The notes below the pieces were generated by a model, which was not told the origin of the DNA, did not search any database, and worked only from the letters and a program-made list of their open reading frames with translations. This document shows, piece by piece, positions 23,265 through 35,104 of a stretch of DNA of 64,000 nt (its first letter is position 1; every line of letters begins with the position of its first letter). Both the position numbers and the translations under genes were made by a program. Source of the DNA: Gyromitra esculenta (Eukaryota > Ascomycota > Pezizomycetes > Pezizales > Discinaceae); NCBI GenBank assembly GCA_038503075.1, contig JBCAML010000007.1, positions 1,054,001 through 1,118,000 on the forward strand. Direction: 5' to 3'.

Positions 23265-25878
23265 ATGGCAGCTCTCGTCCAGTCATTCCCAGCTCAGCAG
23301 TCACCATCACCAGTCAGCCTGATGCAGCCACGCCCCCAGTCCGCCTCTAACGCCCTTCAGTCCTCCCAGACGCAGTCTGCTCATACCAACCAGCACCACT
23401 TGACCACGCCTCGAAATATGGGCGGATACAATAACACTTCGAACAGCAGCAATAGTAGTGTTGGAGGTGGGTATCGCAGTGGATACACGACTGCTCCCGT
23501 TGCTCCATATGCTTTTACAAGCACCCCAAGCCTTTCGAATACAAAACAGCCCCCTAAAATTGGGGAACGGACATCATCCAAGCCTGACGATTCACGAAAT
23601 CGGTACCCTGCTCCAGACTCGATATCTTCGTCTTCATCCTCATCTTCAGATCCCTCATCTCGACATCAAGGTACAACATCGACCGTTGCACGTGACGACG
23701 CACACCAATATTCTCGCTCCAACCCTCGACCCCTTTCCACCATCTCAACATCCAACCTCCCACCCCCACAGATGACAACATCAACCAATCGTCCAAGCCC
23801 TGATCGGTACCGCCGCCCAGGCAATAGGAGAACAGATTCCGTAATGTCTGCCGTCGGCCCTTCGCAGAATGGATCTGCTCAGCCCAGTGGATCTGGAATG
23901 GCTTCGGTGGCTGCTATCTACTCTCAACCAATACGATCAAACAGTAACCCCTCGCTACCTCAAGACGCCTACCTTGCTGGGGCAACGGCTAAACCTTCCT
24001 TCATTGCTGATTACCCTGGCCAATTGAGAAGTCAATCGGTCGACGACATTCACACCCACAGACATCCATCTACCACAACACAGCAACAGATGCAAAATAG
24101 AAGGAGATCTGTTGGTCCAGATGCGTTTAGCCCAGACAGTTTTCAAAATTTTGTTCGGCAAGAGATGTCAACAATGTCATCACCGATGCCAATACAGCTG
24201 TCAAGGCCAGGATCTGAGACAAGTGGATCGAGTAAGTCACAAACTAACGAAGGTAGTACCAAGGCTACGGGGTCAGCCAACTTTCAGCCTTCCATGAGAC
24301 CTGGTAATAGGAGGGCTGGCAGTACCGATAGCTCGAACTCAGCGAACTCCTCGAGGCCCACCTCGGTACTTTAGCCCAACTCCGATTAACGTGTGTATTG
24401 TCTATATACTGACCTTTGATTTTTCAGAGCAACCGAAATTCGATCCATTCCGCTTCGTCGGGTGCTGCTGGTTCAAACACACCCCACGAAATCAGCCCGT
24501 CTCAAGTCCCCCCTCGTGGATCTTCTACCGATATGAATAAGCGAATCACAGCCCCGTCCCCGCTTTCGAAACCCATGAGCATGTCTCCAGAGACACATTC
24601 GTCCTACCAAACGTTTCCCGAACCTCAAAGCGCGTCCGATACCGTTCCCTCACCAGTTACGAGAACAGCAGCGGAACATCTCGGGTCTTTCGATATGCCA
24701 AAGAAAGGAATGAAGAATCGTCTTCGTCGTGCTTTCTCATTTGGAAGTGCTGCTGAGCTGCGGAAAGTGTCCGCCGTCAATAATATGAGGGGCGAGGAGG
24801 CTGTGGAGCGTGCTAGGCTTCGTCAGGAGAAATTTCGCGAGGAGCAGGATGCGGAGCAGTTAAGAATCGCTAAAAGGCAAGAGGAAGCTGGGTTGGGTGA
24901 GGGTATTTATTCTGGCCAAGGGAACTTCTTCGCGGGGTCAACGGATAATGTTTCCGTCTCTTCAACCGCGTCCTCGGCTTCGATCATGATAAGGAAGATG
25001 GGCAAGGGTATGAAGAAATCAACGCGATCGTTAGTTGGTCTGTTCAGGCCGAAGTCTGTTGTAGGCGTGCCTGCCGCCAGCGGCCCAGTCACCGCTCAGG
25101 TTAGTACAGGACAGGTATCTATGGTTACTGTTGAGGCTGAGAGGGAGAAGGTGAATGTCAATGCAGATCCTCGTGATCAAACGGGTGGTGGAACTGGCTT
25201 TCCTAAGCTAGAGAGAAACTCGCTCGAGGCATCTAAGGTTGGTGAGCCAAGTACTGCCAGGAGGACCAGCAATGCCAACGATACCGACGCGGCGAGGCAG
25301 AGTTTTGTTGCGGGAGATAAAGAAAGAGCTGAGATCCTAGCAGCGGTTAGGAAAGGTATTCTGAAACGTATGTTGGATCTACTCTCCTCTCTTTCTAGTT
25401 AAAACTAACGTTTTAATAGGCTCCGGTTCATCGTCCCCCATAATAAAACCCACGGATCCCTCCAGCGTTGCATCCGGGTCAGAAAATCAAAAACCACAGC
25501 TTGGAAAGCAGAGGTCCGACTCACTCAAGATTGAGGGAGATGATTATTTCATGTCCGGGCCTCGCTTTGCAACTGCAAGTTCTTCGGCTAGCGCACCTAC
25601 GTCACCTGCGTCCCTTACAAGATATAATGTCAGCTTTAGCCCGCGTATTACTTTTCACGATACTTGGCCAAGTGGTGAATATGACCGAAGGGGGGAGGTA
25701 GCCACCTGCAATAGATTAACTCCTATGCTGGCTCAGCAAATAAAAGAGGAGTTGAATACATTCAAGATGGTAAATTCTGTCAAATCTTCGTAATCGCAAT
25801 TTAAGATCATACGCTAACCTTTTTTTGCAGGAGATGGATGTTCACGAAGAGTCCAAAGTTTATACACATTTCTTCTGA
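23265..25878 (+). CDS. BNI4: BNI4-like septum/chitin synthase scaffold, PP1-binding
   Basis: Predicted 812 aa from exons 23265-24365, 24428-25367, 25420-25769 and 25831-25878. All junctions are in frame; the first donor (GTACTT) is weak. Most of the chain is Ser/Pro/Asn/Gln-rich and disordered. Two basic patches stand out, KGMKNRLRRAFSFGSAAELR near the middle and KMGKGMKKSTRSLVGLFRP, followed by a charged heptad-like stretch. The diagnostic part is the C-terminus: RITFHDTW at about 756-763 (an RVxF-type PP1 docking motif), then EYDRRGEVATCNRLTPMLAQ, a QIKEELNTFKM helix and the terminal YTHFF. In yeast, Bni4 recruits PP1 (Glc7) and links chitin synthase III (via Chs4) to septins at the bud neck. 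A septal role is inferred here. Yeast Bni4 is of similar size. Confidence 0.88.
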
Positions 25879-28508
25879 TGAGCTGTACGAGGCGTTCAAA
25901 GAGTACTATTTACCGGAATCAATTACGTTGTTTTATAGGCGACTATATATTTTTTTCATAGAAGCTGCACGAGGGTTATTTGCCATATGCGTTACTATAT
26001 TTGTCAGAAGTTGGGGATGAGGCAAATGTTAGGAAGAGGCTGAGGAGCAATATTTTCTATCAGAAAGCTCTTGGTGATCTCAACGCTATTTGTAGGGTGG
26101 CAAACAAACTCCTTTTTTACATACCCTTTTAACTTGGTTTCTTACATTTCGTTTTACATCTTGCATATTCCCTAGTTCTGTTCGATCTCCGCTTTCCTTT
26201 TGTCACTGGCTTCTTTTGTGTTTTGCGTGGCATAGTCTTTTGGGCATTGTGTTTTTTTTGTTCCTTTTTTTTTGTTCCTGGCATTTTTCATTGAGGGATT
26301 TTATTTCGATCCGTGGACCGGGTAGAATGTCCTATTATTAATGATATCCAAAGCCGAGATATACTGGGGAGGTGAGGGTTTCAAAGTTAGAAGCTGTGAA
26401 AAGTACAACAAAAGAGGGGTTTGGAGAAAGCTGGTGTCCTGTGGCATTGGGTTTTGAGCATCTACGTATGCTAGAGGAGATACGATTGTGTGTGGATGGT
26501 TGTTTTGTTTACTATCGTTTCCTTCAAGTCGTCTCGTCTCATCTTTACTAACAATTTCCCATTGGTTTCTTATGTTTGTGTTTCTTGTAAGCCTCTGCGC
26601 AAACATATCCCCTATCTCTCAGCGTTTTTCTAACTTTCATCTTTATCTTTATGCGGGGTCTCATCCGGATAGTCATCTTATTTCCTATTACTACCTCTCT
26701 TTTGTCAGGGCGCGTTTGTTTTTGTTTTTTTTACTGGTTTTTACTATTAGTCCTATTTTTGTAGTGTCTCTACTCTTGCTGCCATTACTCTTTTCTGTAT
26801 TCGAGGAAGAAGGATAGGAATGGAATGCCGAGGCGTTTAAGCTTGAGACATCAAGTTTACTCTCCTCGGTTGTAGCTGGATGTGAATTTTGTGTGTATGG
26901 ATGGGAAGTTCGATGTCAAACAAGACATGGGGGGTTTTTCTTTCTCTTTTGCTAACTGGGAGGGTTCATTTACGGGTCTGTGGTTTTCTGGGTTCTCTAT
27001 ACATCGACGGTCTTTTTTTTTTTTCTCATCGGTTTTTTATTAGCGGGTGTACACATTCGTTCCAGGTACTCTCGCTTCGTCCGTTAATTTGAGTATAAAT
27101 ATCATCCGATCAAGGCCTTCTGCTTGATCGTTAACTGATCCCTGTTGACTTTGATTTTTTTGGGCCTTTTGCCTGCCACTGTTATGCACATGCGATCACT
27201 CGTACTCTTCGAGCCTGCAACAGCTCTTGTCAACAAGGAGATAATGGTTTGAAATATATTAAAATAGGCAACACCAACCTGTTCACGATCTAAAAGGGTG
27301 TGTCTTGGCCAAGATAATCGTTCTGCTGAAAAAAAAGGGAATTTTCATTACTAGCATCCCAGATGCCACGCAAATCTTGAGTTTTCGGTACCACGGGATC
27401 TCCCCCGGGATAGGGAAAGACCTTCTGCACATAAGCTCACGGTTTTTTCTTGTGTTTACGTACAAATTCGTGGTCTGAATAAGGTTCGGCGCATCTCTAA
27501 CTGGACCTGGTTGTCTCAAATCACGGTCGTTTCGGCTAGATGCTTCTAAAGCGCGTTGGGCGAAATTTTATGAGACAGCCGACGGACGGGATCTTTATGG
27601 GGCTGATCCAGAACGCCGAAAACCCTTATCCCGGGAATTATTAGCGTAGGACGGTTACCACGGTATTAGAATCTCGGCTGCTTTTGTTATCGGCCAGACG
27701 ATTTTGATTGGGCCGTAGCGGGAAACAAGTGGATCAGGGGCAGGCTCTGAGTTGGCCAGCTTTTTTCTAGCTCTCGTCCCCCTAGGAGAGGAATGGAATA
27801 GGGCTTGCATCGCGGCGATCGGATAAGTCTCCATCCCCTCCCCTAATATCTAGGTTCGAGTAATTCGGGCCTGCCGTTCGTCTTGAACTACCTATACATA
27901 GCTTCCGAGAGAACAGACAGCGCATGGTGTCTCAGTCAGAGACGAGCCGCTCGGTGCCACGCGAGATAGATATTTAAGTCCATGCCCGCCGGTACGGAAT
28001 TACCTAAACTGTTTTGGTAACATGGACATTCGTTCTTACCTAACTCACCTTCGAACCTTGATCATCACCGGTCACTCGAGCTAGGGCCGGATGTAAATTT
28101 TAGATCTAGTTCCAGCGATTTGCCGAGTGTGAAAAACAAAGTATCGTAGGTTGTTGGTATGTGCAATAAGTTCGAGGGCATACTAGATCTTTGGGGTTTA
28201 AAGAAATACTTGGGGTTACTGCACATGTATGTGGTGGAAATTCTACAGATAAACCTGGTTTGCAAGTTTAAACAGGAGAAGGATAAGTAAGCTAGGAGAG
28301 AGTTAGGCCACCTAGCTCCATTCAAATTTACCTAAGCATGGTGACTTTTTCTAGCGCATGTGATCATCTTACCTATCCACTCCGCCCTTTCGTCTCGCTT
28401 CTTCATCCTTTCCTCCTCGGCCCTTCATCTCGATACTCATTGCATCAGCTCGCTGCATCTGCCTTCAGCTGTTAACCATTACCCAACTGACCTCCATCAT
28501 CGATAGTC
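25879..28508. other. BNI4 3' region and intergenic DNA
   Basis: The first 250 bp contain protein-like open frames in two phases just after the BNI4 stop (25871-25935, and 25962-26129 reading KLHEGYLPYALLYLSEVGDE...). I could not connect them by splicing. The sequence from 26110 to 27050 is T-rich on the + strand, as expected for 3' flanks. No gene is supported from there to the orphan gene at 28509. A CT-rich stretch at 28380-28450 is probably that gene's leader. Confidence 0.5.
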
Positions 28509-29363
28509 ATGAGTTCCCAGTATCTCTTTATGCCGGTATCCCCGATACTGCATGTATTTATCCACCTTTCTCAATCCGATTCTTCGAAACATCAAGTATT
28601 CACCCTGGAGAGGGGAAGGAAGCTTCCAAATCCTAAGATTCAAAAGATTTGGGATAACGAGCAGAAACGGCAAGAAGGGACAGATATTGATGATGGCCCC
28701 ACATACGCTATGCAACAGCTCCCAAAGAACTACAAAAAGCACACAGAGATACTGTTGACAATTGAGTATCCCGAGAGTAACTGCAGATACCACTACACGG
28801 ATTCTCAACGAGGCATATCACAATGGTATTTCGAATTAACCCCTACCCTGGGAAAAGACAACAGCAACGGCGTACCCCTCACACTCTTCAAGCACCATTT
28901 CTTCAAAGATAGCCTGGTTCTGTTGAACCCGAAGGTGCATAGTGATAACGTAGCGTTGCTGGAAGCCTGCCGTCCCCTCCCTTGTGCCTGCAGCCACTGC
29001 AATCGAGCTCTTGTTGGAGAAAATTTCGTCGCCACGATTTACTTGAACAATAAAGGTATCGATGCCAATCAAGAGCCGGACGAGTATATGACAATGGTTA
29101 TGTGTGGACATCTGAGGCTTGCCGACTTTTTGAACACGGTCTATAATGGCAACCCGAAGCGCAAAGAGCATCCGGGTGAGGTTTATTTTAGGAGCATCAT
29201 CGAAATATCTAATAATTCAAGCAAGCGTTACTTTATATATGGCAAGACTTATAGCTATGAAGATGTTTCTCCCGAAAAACCGATTCTGGTGAGTGATTTA
29301 GAGTGGTTCTCTGGAGGCAAGAAGCACGTGGCATTGGCGGCTGTTGGCGGCTGTTACGAGTGA
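28509..29363 (+). CDS. hypothetical protein, intact orphan
   Basis: Single uninterrupted 284-codon frame from ATG at 28509. I do not recognise the family. The protein is hydrophilic and well mixed, without a signal peptide or membrane segment. A Cys cluster, C154, C159, C161 and C164 (with a CxxC at 161-164), is followed 35 residues later by C199-G-H201; such spacing could form a zinc site of the treble-clef type, but this is only a guess. The N-terminus (SPILHVFIHLSQSDSSKHQV) and middle (ISQWYFELTP, VPLTLFKHHFFKDSLVLLN) alternate in a beta-strand-like way. The length of the open frame, its composition and the clean ATG after a CT-rich leader argue that it is a real gene. An intron-extended version is possible. 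Confidence 0.65.
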   Translation: MSSQYLFMPVSPILHVFIHLSQSDSSKHQVFTLERGRKLPNPKIQKIWDNEQKRQEGTDIDDGPTYAMQQLPKNYKKHTEILLTIEYPESNCRYHYTDSQRGISQWYFELTPTLGKDNSNGVPLTLFKHHFFKDSLVLLNPKVHSDNVALLEACRPLPCACSHCNRALVGENFVATIYLNNKGIDANQEPDEYMTMVMCGHLRLADFLNTVYNGNPKRKEHPGEVYFRSIIEISNNSSKRYFIYGKTYSYEDVSPEKPILVSDLEWFSGGKKHVALAAVGGCYE

Positions 29364-32300
29364 ATTTAAAACACAGGGATGGTTAATTACGGGGTATCAA
29401 AATTGATTTTCTAAGGGTGTATGGATTAGAGATTATGTTAATAGGCTTCAATTTTAAGAATCGGTGAGGATAATCTCGGAGGGCGAGGAATTGCTAATCA
29501 AAAAGGAAGGGGGCTACTGAACATAAATAGGAATATTAAAACGATTCACCTGTTCTTTAATGAAATCGTTTTCGTAGATGTCTTTTATGGCGCCGGGTGT
29601 GAACATTGCTTAGACATGGAAAAGCGGATACACACATCGGTATTACAATAACACCTAGCCGAAGAGCCAAGATCAAAACACAGATAAAAAGCTCTTCTAT
29701 ATAGCATAAGAATATATGATAGATCTTTATAGCTTCCTACCCAGCGATGATGGGAAGAGCAAACCTGTTGGAGTACGATGTGGTATCTCTAACGTGGTGT
29801 ACTAGGAGAGGCGAGTGAGATACTGTGATTATGGGACGTCGTTAATATGTAGGGCAGCTGGGAGGTTCGTGCTCAACTTTTTTTCTCAGCTTGTGATTTA
29901 AATTATCACTCCACCTATATGCCGGTGGTTTAGACTGCTTACTATACTGCAGATGGGTTGATATAGAAACCCGTCGCGTCCATTCCTGAGGCAAAGTGAC
30001 TGTGTTATATGTTCACCCACCCATAGCTAAGCATTTTTCAAGAAACTTTGATTTTGTGGTTTTTCCGAAGACAAGATACATGTATGTCTTAAAAAAATGG
30101 ATGTACACGTAGCCACGCGTCCATGTCGTTAGTTTTGTTCGACTAAACATCGACCACGTCTAGGCGAAAGTTACTCGAGGTGTATGTAAGCGTGTAGGTT
30201 AACTAGCAAATCTATTTAGAATGCAAGAATGTAAACTAGTATCTAAGACACCTTTATAATAACTTAGGAGCTATAATTTACGAATATTAAAGTATGAAAA
30301 AAAAATGGGAGTGAGCACATAAGAGGATCCGGAGTGGTCAGAGCTCGAGGGGAATCCAGTACCCGATCGTACAAAGACTTTCTTTACCGGATGAAGTAAT
30401 AATATCCCATATATATATATATCGGGCCTTTGCAGATATTACTTTGGTTTTCACCGGGTCTGTATCCTAGTAGGTAGTCCTGGTGATTGCGTGGGCAGGG
30501 GGGCGGGGGGGCGCGGAGTTATAGTCTGCCGTAGATAATTGCAAATACTGCTTCGGTCTGTGGCTAGCAAATAATAGGTAGGGTAATATTGTAGAGAGCT
30601 AGAGGCTGATTGAATATATCTCTCAAGCTGCTCGATGAATCGTGGGGGGAGGCCTGTGGGGGGGGGGCTCGTGTAACTACTACTGCATGTATCGATTCTC
30701 CCAAGACTAAAAGGCAGGATGAGGGCTGTACACATGGCTAACAAAAAGTTGTACAAAACTGCGGCGATATCTATTCATACAGGAAGGAAGGAGGGAGGGA
30801 GAGAAGGAAGAAGGACCAAAAAAAAATAATTAGAGAATCTTCATACAAAATGAAAAAAAAACTAAAGATCTTGGCTGATCTTTCGATGGAAGACGTCGAC
30901 TTTATTCCTAGATACTGCAGTGTTTTCAAGGGGATATGTGTTAAAAGGGGAGGGGGGGTTTTGCACTATTAAGGATTGTACTGTTGTCACGAGACTACTA
31001 AGGTTGATTATGTCAGTTTCTTAAAATTGGAGTGCCATGCCGCCTGATAGTTGAACTAAGTGTGTTGAGGCCAATATTAGAATGCTTTATATGCATAGCC
31101 TACGGGCTGAATGTGCCTAATGGGTTAATAAATAAATAGATAATAGGATTGTGTTGTAATATATCGAATAATTGACTTATTATTTAGTACAGCGCGCCCT
31201 AGAACTCAGTATTTATACTAAGAAAGCCTTTGTCTTCTGGCTACAAAGAACTGCGAGAACTCCCACTGATTCCGGGTACCGTTTGTTCACTGCTTTGTCC
31301 AAATGTGCCCCCAATTAGGAAGCCGTTCTACAACAGATTGTTATGAAGATATATCGAGTGATAGATTGTGGTTTCACATGCCCAGTGTGCTGTACTCTAG
31401 GACTCATAAGTGGCAGTTATATAACAAGTAGTTTGGACAAAGCGAAAAAAAGGTGACTAATAGACCTAATAAATAATTTTCAGACTAAGCGATAATAGTG
31501 TGTCGGTCTAACTTTTGCATTAGCTGCGGTTTGATTTAATTATCTGGGTAGGTCCATTGCCCGAATATTCCTGGTAGCGTAGAGAAGTGCCACTCCGCTG
31601 TTTATGCCGGTGTATTAGTGTGCAATTGTCCGTTCAGATATATCGGCCAAGCTGCAAGAAACCCACTTTGCTATATATGCCAAAGAGCGCCTAAGGTTAT
31701 GTAGGTGGTATCGAGGTGGCATGTGGTGAACCTAGGTACCTCACAGAACAGCTTGGCATCACTGAATTCATAATCTCGGAACCTAGCTTCATCTTCTTAG
31801 GTCATTTTCGATAATGTGCGACGGTCAATTGCAGGAGGCGGTAGGGATGGAAACGGATTCCTCGCTACTTAACAGTCTTGATGGTGCTCCAGGTTGTTGT
31901 CATGATGACTTTCGGGACTTTTCTTACGGTGCTTTCTTTCTCTCGCCGTTTTCAGTTTTCAGTTTTCCTTTTGGCAATACTTGTGGTTACAGTTAGCTAC
32001 TATATATGTACTCCTTTTGGGAGAGTGGGGGAAAGCTAGAACCTAATGAAAAGCGATGTACCTAGACTAGACCAGACCAAAACAAGAGGGGTGTGCTAGA
32101 ATTCAAATTCCCTAGCTTCAGTGGGCCTGACCTAGCTAAACTATATGTGCTTAGCTATCCTAAGACTGGACCAGATGCCGAAGCTACATACATGTAATTC
32201 CCAGCGATCCAATCAATCCTCCTCCACTTTACTTTAAACCCATGGGGTAACTCGCTAGATATACCGGTACGTACCCTGAGTGCACACTCAACAAGTACAT

Positions 32301-33179
32301 GTAGGACGAATTGAATTTTAGGCTAGGGCAGAATGCTAGGGCTATATCGGATCCTCTCGGATACAGCACTAGTGCCTTCTTTAGTTAGTCAACAAAACCA
32401 AGACTTCAACGTCCTTTACTCTAAGGTTCGTGTAACTAAAATTTGCGTCAGTGGTTGGCCAAGAGAGTAGTAGAGTAGAGTATACTTTCCCGCTGCTAGT
32501 TTAGTGTGTTTGACATTGTAGGACATCACATCGTGGCAACGGCTTTGTCTTAGACAGTTCTGTACACTTCGATAGTGCCGCAACATCAAGAGTAGAGTAT
32601 AATGGGAAGCTAGTATGAGCACTACATGTAGCTCTGCAAACCTCGGAATTTCTTAAGTACTCCGGATGTATTTCTCAAGCCAGGCGTGGGTCTACGAGCG
32701 ACATGCAAGGCCCACATGTCCCGGGCGGTGCCAACCTGCAAGTCACGCTTGCGGCACAACAGCACAACGCATGGCAAAGTCAATGCTTAAAAATATACGT
32801 CGTTGATATATTTATTGGTTGGCTGATGCTTGAACACAGCCTCTATTTACATTAACTACCCACCGGGTAAATTGATGGATGGGTGGTTACCGGTTTTTCC
32901 AGCCCCGCTAGATGCAATCAGTATTTGGGCCAGGACGTCAATCAATATCGGAAAATGCATATGGGAATGTCTTTTATACTCCTTTCTATATACAGTGAAT
33001 AGATTTCTCGTGATAGTTGCTCGTGAATGACAAAGATGTACTCTCGACATTAACATTTATGAAAAAGCCATGAAAATACACTCTGAAACAAACACTATGG
33101 CTAGAAACACTTTCAGTGCCCCAAAGACTCCCTTCTTCACTCCCGAAGACTGTACCTTGAGAGTCTTTGCAGACGAATC
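29364..33179. other. gene-free region with simple repeats
   Basis: No gene is supported in 3.8 kb. It holds an (AT)n run at 30409-30422, a purine run at about 30781-30812 (GGAAGGAAGGAGGGAGGGAG), and four TACATGTA palindromes at 30077, 32189, 32296 and 32623. Open frames are short and overlap on opposite strands. The right end contains the 3' flank of the GH5 gene. Confidence 0.5.
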
Positions 33180-34370
33180 CTAGGTATAGCCAGCACAAGC
33201 ATTCCAGCTGTACGCATCCAGCGGGTTCTTCGGGATAACGCCGGCCGCAACAGCTTGCTGATAGCCCCATCTCCAGTCGTTCCGTCCAGCGATCCAGTTG
33301 ACCTTCCAGGTCCAGAAAATCCATCCGTCAATCTTCTCGTAGCTGAGGAACTGCGCAGCCCACCATTTACGGTACCAGGTAACAGCATCGGAAGCTGTGA
33401 GCGAGAGCTCGTTGTTTCCCCATTCGACCGAATCGGCAACGCTAAGACTCCACTCGCCAGTAACGACGGGCCAGTTTCCGCTGCGGTCGTCGGTACATGA
33501 GTGACGCATGTAGCCGTCACGGGTAAGAGGGACGCCGGGTGTCCACTTGACGTAGTGATGGTCGTCGTAGAAGGCAAAGTACTTGTCTGGGAGGTTGGCA
33601 TTGGGGTCTCCAGCGCCCCACTTCTGGTTCATCATCTGGATGTGAAGGTAGTCGGCCTTTGCGGTGTTGAGCTTCACCTCTGCTGCGCGGATGCGACTGA
33701 AAGCGGTAGGGTAGAATGTCTGAACCAGGGAAGGATATACGGGGTTCTGCGAAGGCTCGTTGACGACCTCGATGGTTCCGACGCTCCAGAAGTTGGAGTT
33801 CGTGTGAATGATGTTGGTGATCCATTCGAGGAACTTGTATGCACGCTCGTACTGGTAGTCCACGTAGAAACCTGCGGAAGGCGCATACTGGCCTGTGAAG
33901 GGCTGATTGGGCTGCTGGGCCCCTGGTGCGCCGTGGAGATCGATAATGACATAGAGACCTGCAGCTCTAGCCCATCCACAGATACGTTCGAGGTACTGGA
34001 AACCTCCTCGAGGGAAATGTTCGCTGTCGGTGTACACAATGGCCTCGTACATCCAGTATCCAACGGGGATACGGATGGTGTTCAATCCAAGACTCTTGAT
34101 CTGGTTGAGGTCGTCCTGTGTGATCCATCGGTTCCAATGCGCCTGGAAAGCGGCGTCAGCTTTGGTTTGACCGAGTTTGAGGACACAATCGAATTCAGAG
34201 CGTTGATCTCCGCATCCCATCGCGTTCCATTCGTCGCCCATCATCCATGGCTCGACAATAAAAAGACCGCCCAAGTTGACACCGCGAATTTTGTCGGCGG
34301 GCATCCATCCGTTCACAAAGTTTGGGATAGTGGCTAGGAGCGACCCGTAAAGGAAAGTAGAGAGCTTCAT
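33180..34370 (-). CDS. secreted GH5 beta-glucanase, probably endo-beta-1,6-glucanase
   Basis: Single-exon 396-aa protein. Residues 1-20 form a signal peptide (MKLSTFLYGSLLATIPNFVN, cleavage likely before GW). The GH5 barrel follows: IRGVNLGGLFIVEPWMMGDE near 28-47, LGLNTIRIPVGYWMYE at 94-109, DLHGAPGAQQ at 144-153, VVNEP at 202-206 with acid/base Glu205, HHY at 271-273 and TGEWS at 304-308 with nucleophile Glu306. The MGCG after the first strand and the overall layout match fungal ExgB-type enzymes (GH5 subfamily 15), which hydrolyse beta-1,6-glucan; a beta-1,3-exoglucanase is the main alternative. It acts outside the cell, on its own wall or on that of other fungi. The length is normal and all catalytic residues are present. 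The antisense strand is open over 278 codons, a shadow of GC-rich codon use. Confidence 0.92.
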   Translation of the reverse strand: MKLSTFLYGSLLATIPNFVNGWMPADKIRGVNLGGLFIVEPWMMGDEWNAMGCGDQRSEFDCVLKLGQTKADAAFQAHWNRWITQDDLNQIKSLGLNTIRIPVGYWMYEAIVYTDSEHFPRGGFQYLERICGWARAAGLYVIIDLHGAPGAQQPNQPFTGQYAPSAGFYVDYQYERAYKFLEWITNIIHTNSNFWSVGTIEVVNEPSQNPVYPSLVQTFYPTAFSRIRAAEVKLNTAKADYLHIQMMNQKWGAGDPNANLPDKYFAFYDDHHYVKWTPGVPLTRDGYMRHSCTDDRSGNWPVVTGEWSLSVADSVEWGNNELSLTASDAVTWYRKWWAAQFLSYEKIDGWIFWTWKVNWIAGRNDWRWGYQQAVAAGVIPKNPLDAYSWNACAGYT

Positions 34371-35104
34371 TGCGAAGCGACCGTAGAGGGTAAACTAGAA
34401 AAACCAAAAAAAGAGAGAGAGGACCAGAAGCTACTAAAGTGCAGCTTAAGGTCAAGGGCACCGAAGGGATGTGTAGATACCTAAACCCAAGCTTGGGGAA
34501 AGCCAGTGATGAAGGAGATGAAGGAGAGAGAGGATACCGGAAATCGGCAGCCTTATGTAGATAAATTTTTTGTTATGGGACATTGTTGACCGTATTGGCC
34601 CACCTGCACTTGTAAGCCACCACAACTAACAACCATGCAGGCATATGGGTACTTGGTGCATGTAGGGTGATGGTGATTGGTTCCCTCCAACTCTAATACT
34701 TATCAAGACACAAATTGTTCGGTGGAGTCATGGACCGAAGAGTACCAATAGGGAATACAGCTGGCCCTGGATGCTACTGTAATTACCTTTCGGTGTCAGT
34801 ATGTGGGCGTCTCACACGATATGTGTTGGTACCTACTCCTTTTTTTGGATAGTGCACACATGTATTCCCTAGGATACACTACCATTAGATCATATAGCTT
34901 ACCAAGTCTGTATTTTCCTAGGATCCTCGGACCAGAGGAACTGCTTTTGGGGCTTCACGGTAGCGGCCGGGTTCCCACGCCAAAGGCTATTCAAGCGAAA
35001 CCAAAGCTACATATGTAGATATGAAGGAGGATGCTGCCTAGCACACGTCAGGAAGCTGAGTAGGTAGTACTGAATGCTGTTACAATAGCAGAGAGAGGAG
35101 AGGC
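34371..35104. other. upstream region of the GH5 gene and intergenic DNA
   Basis: The promoter and 5' leader of the leftward GH5 gene must lie just right of 34370, with an AG-rich (CT-rich in transcript sense) stretch to about 34540. An A/T-rich box (TTATCTACATAAGG on the minus strand, near 34550) is a possible TATA-like element. Nothing else is recognised. Confidence 0.4.

Noticed and set aside
33501..34337. Long 278-codon open frame on the + strand
   Set aside because: It lies antisense to the GH5 glucanase gene, which has complete catalytic motifs and a signal peptide. The frame follows from the GC-rich codon use of that gene and its product has no family features.
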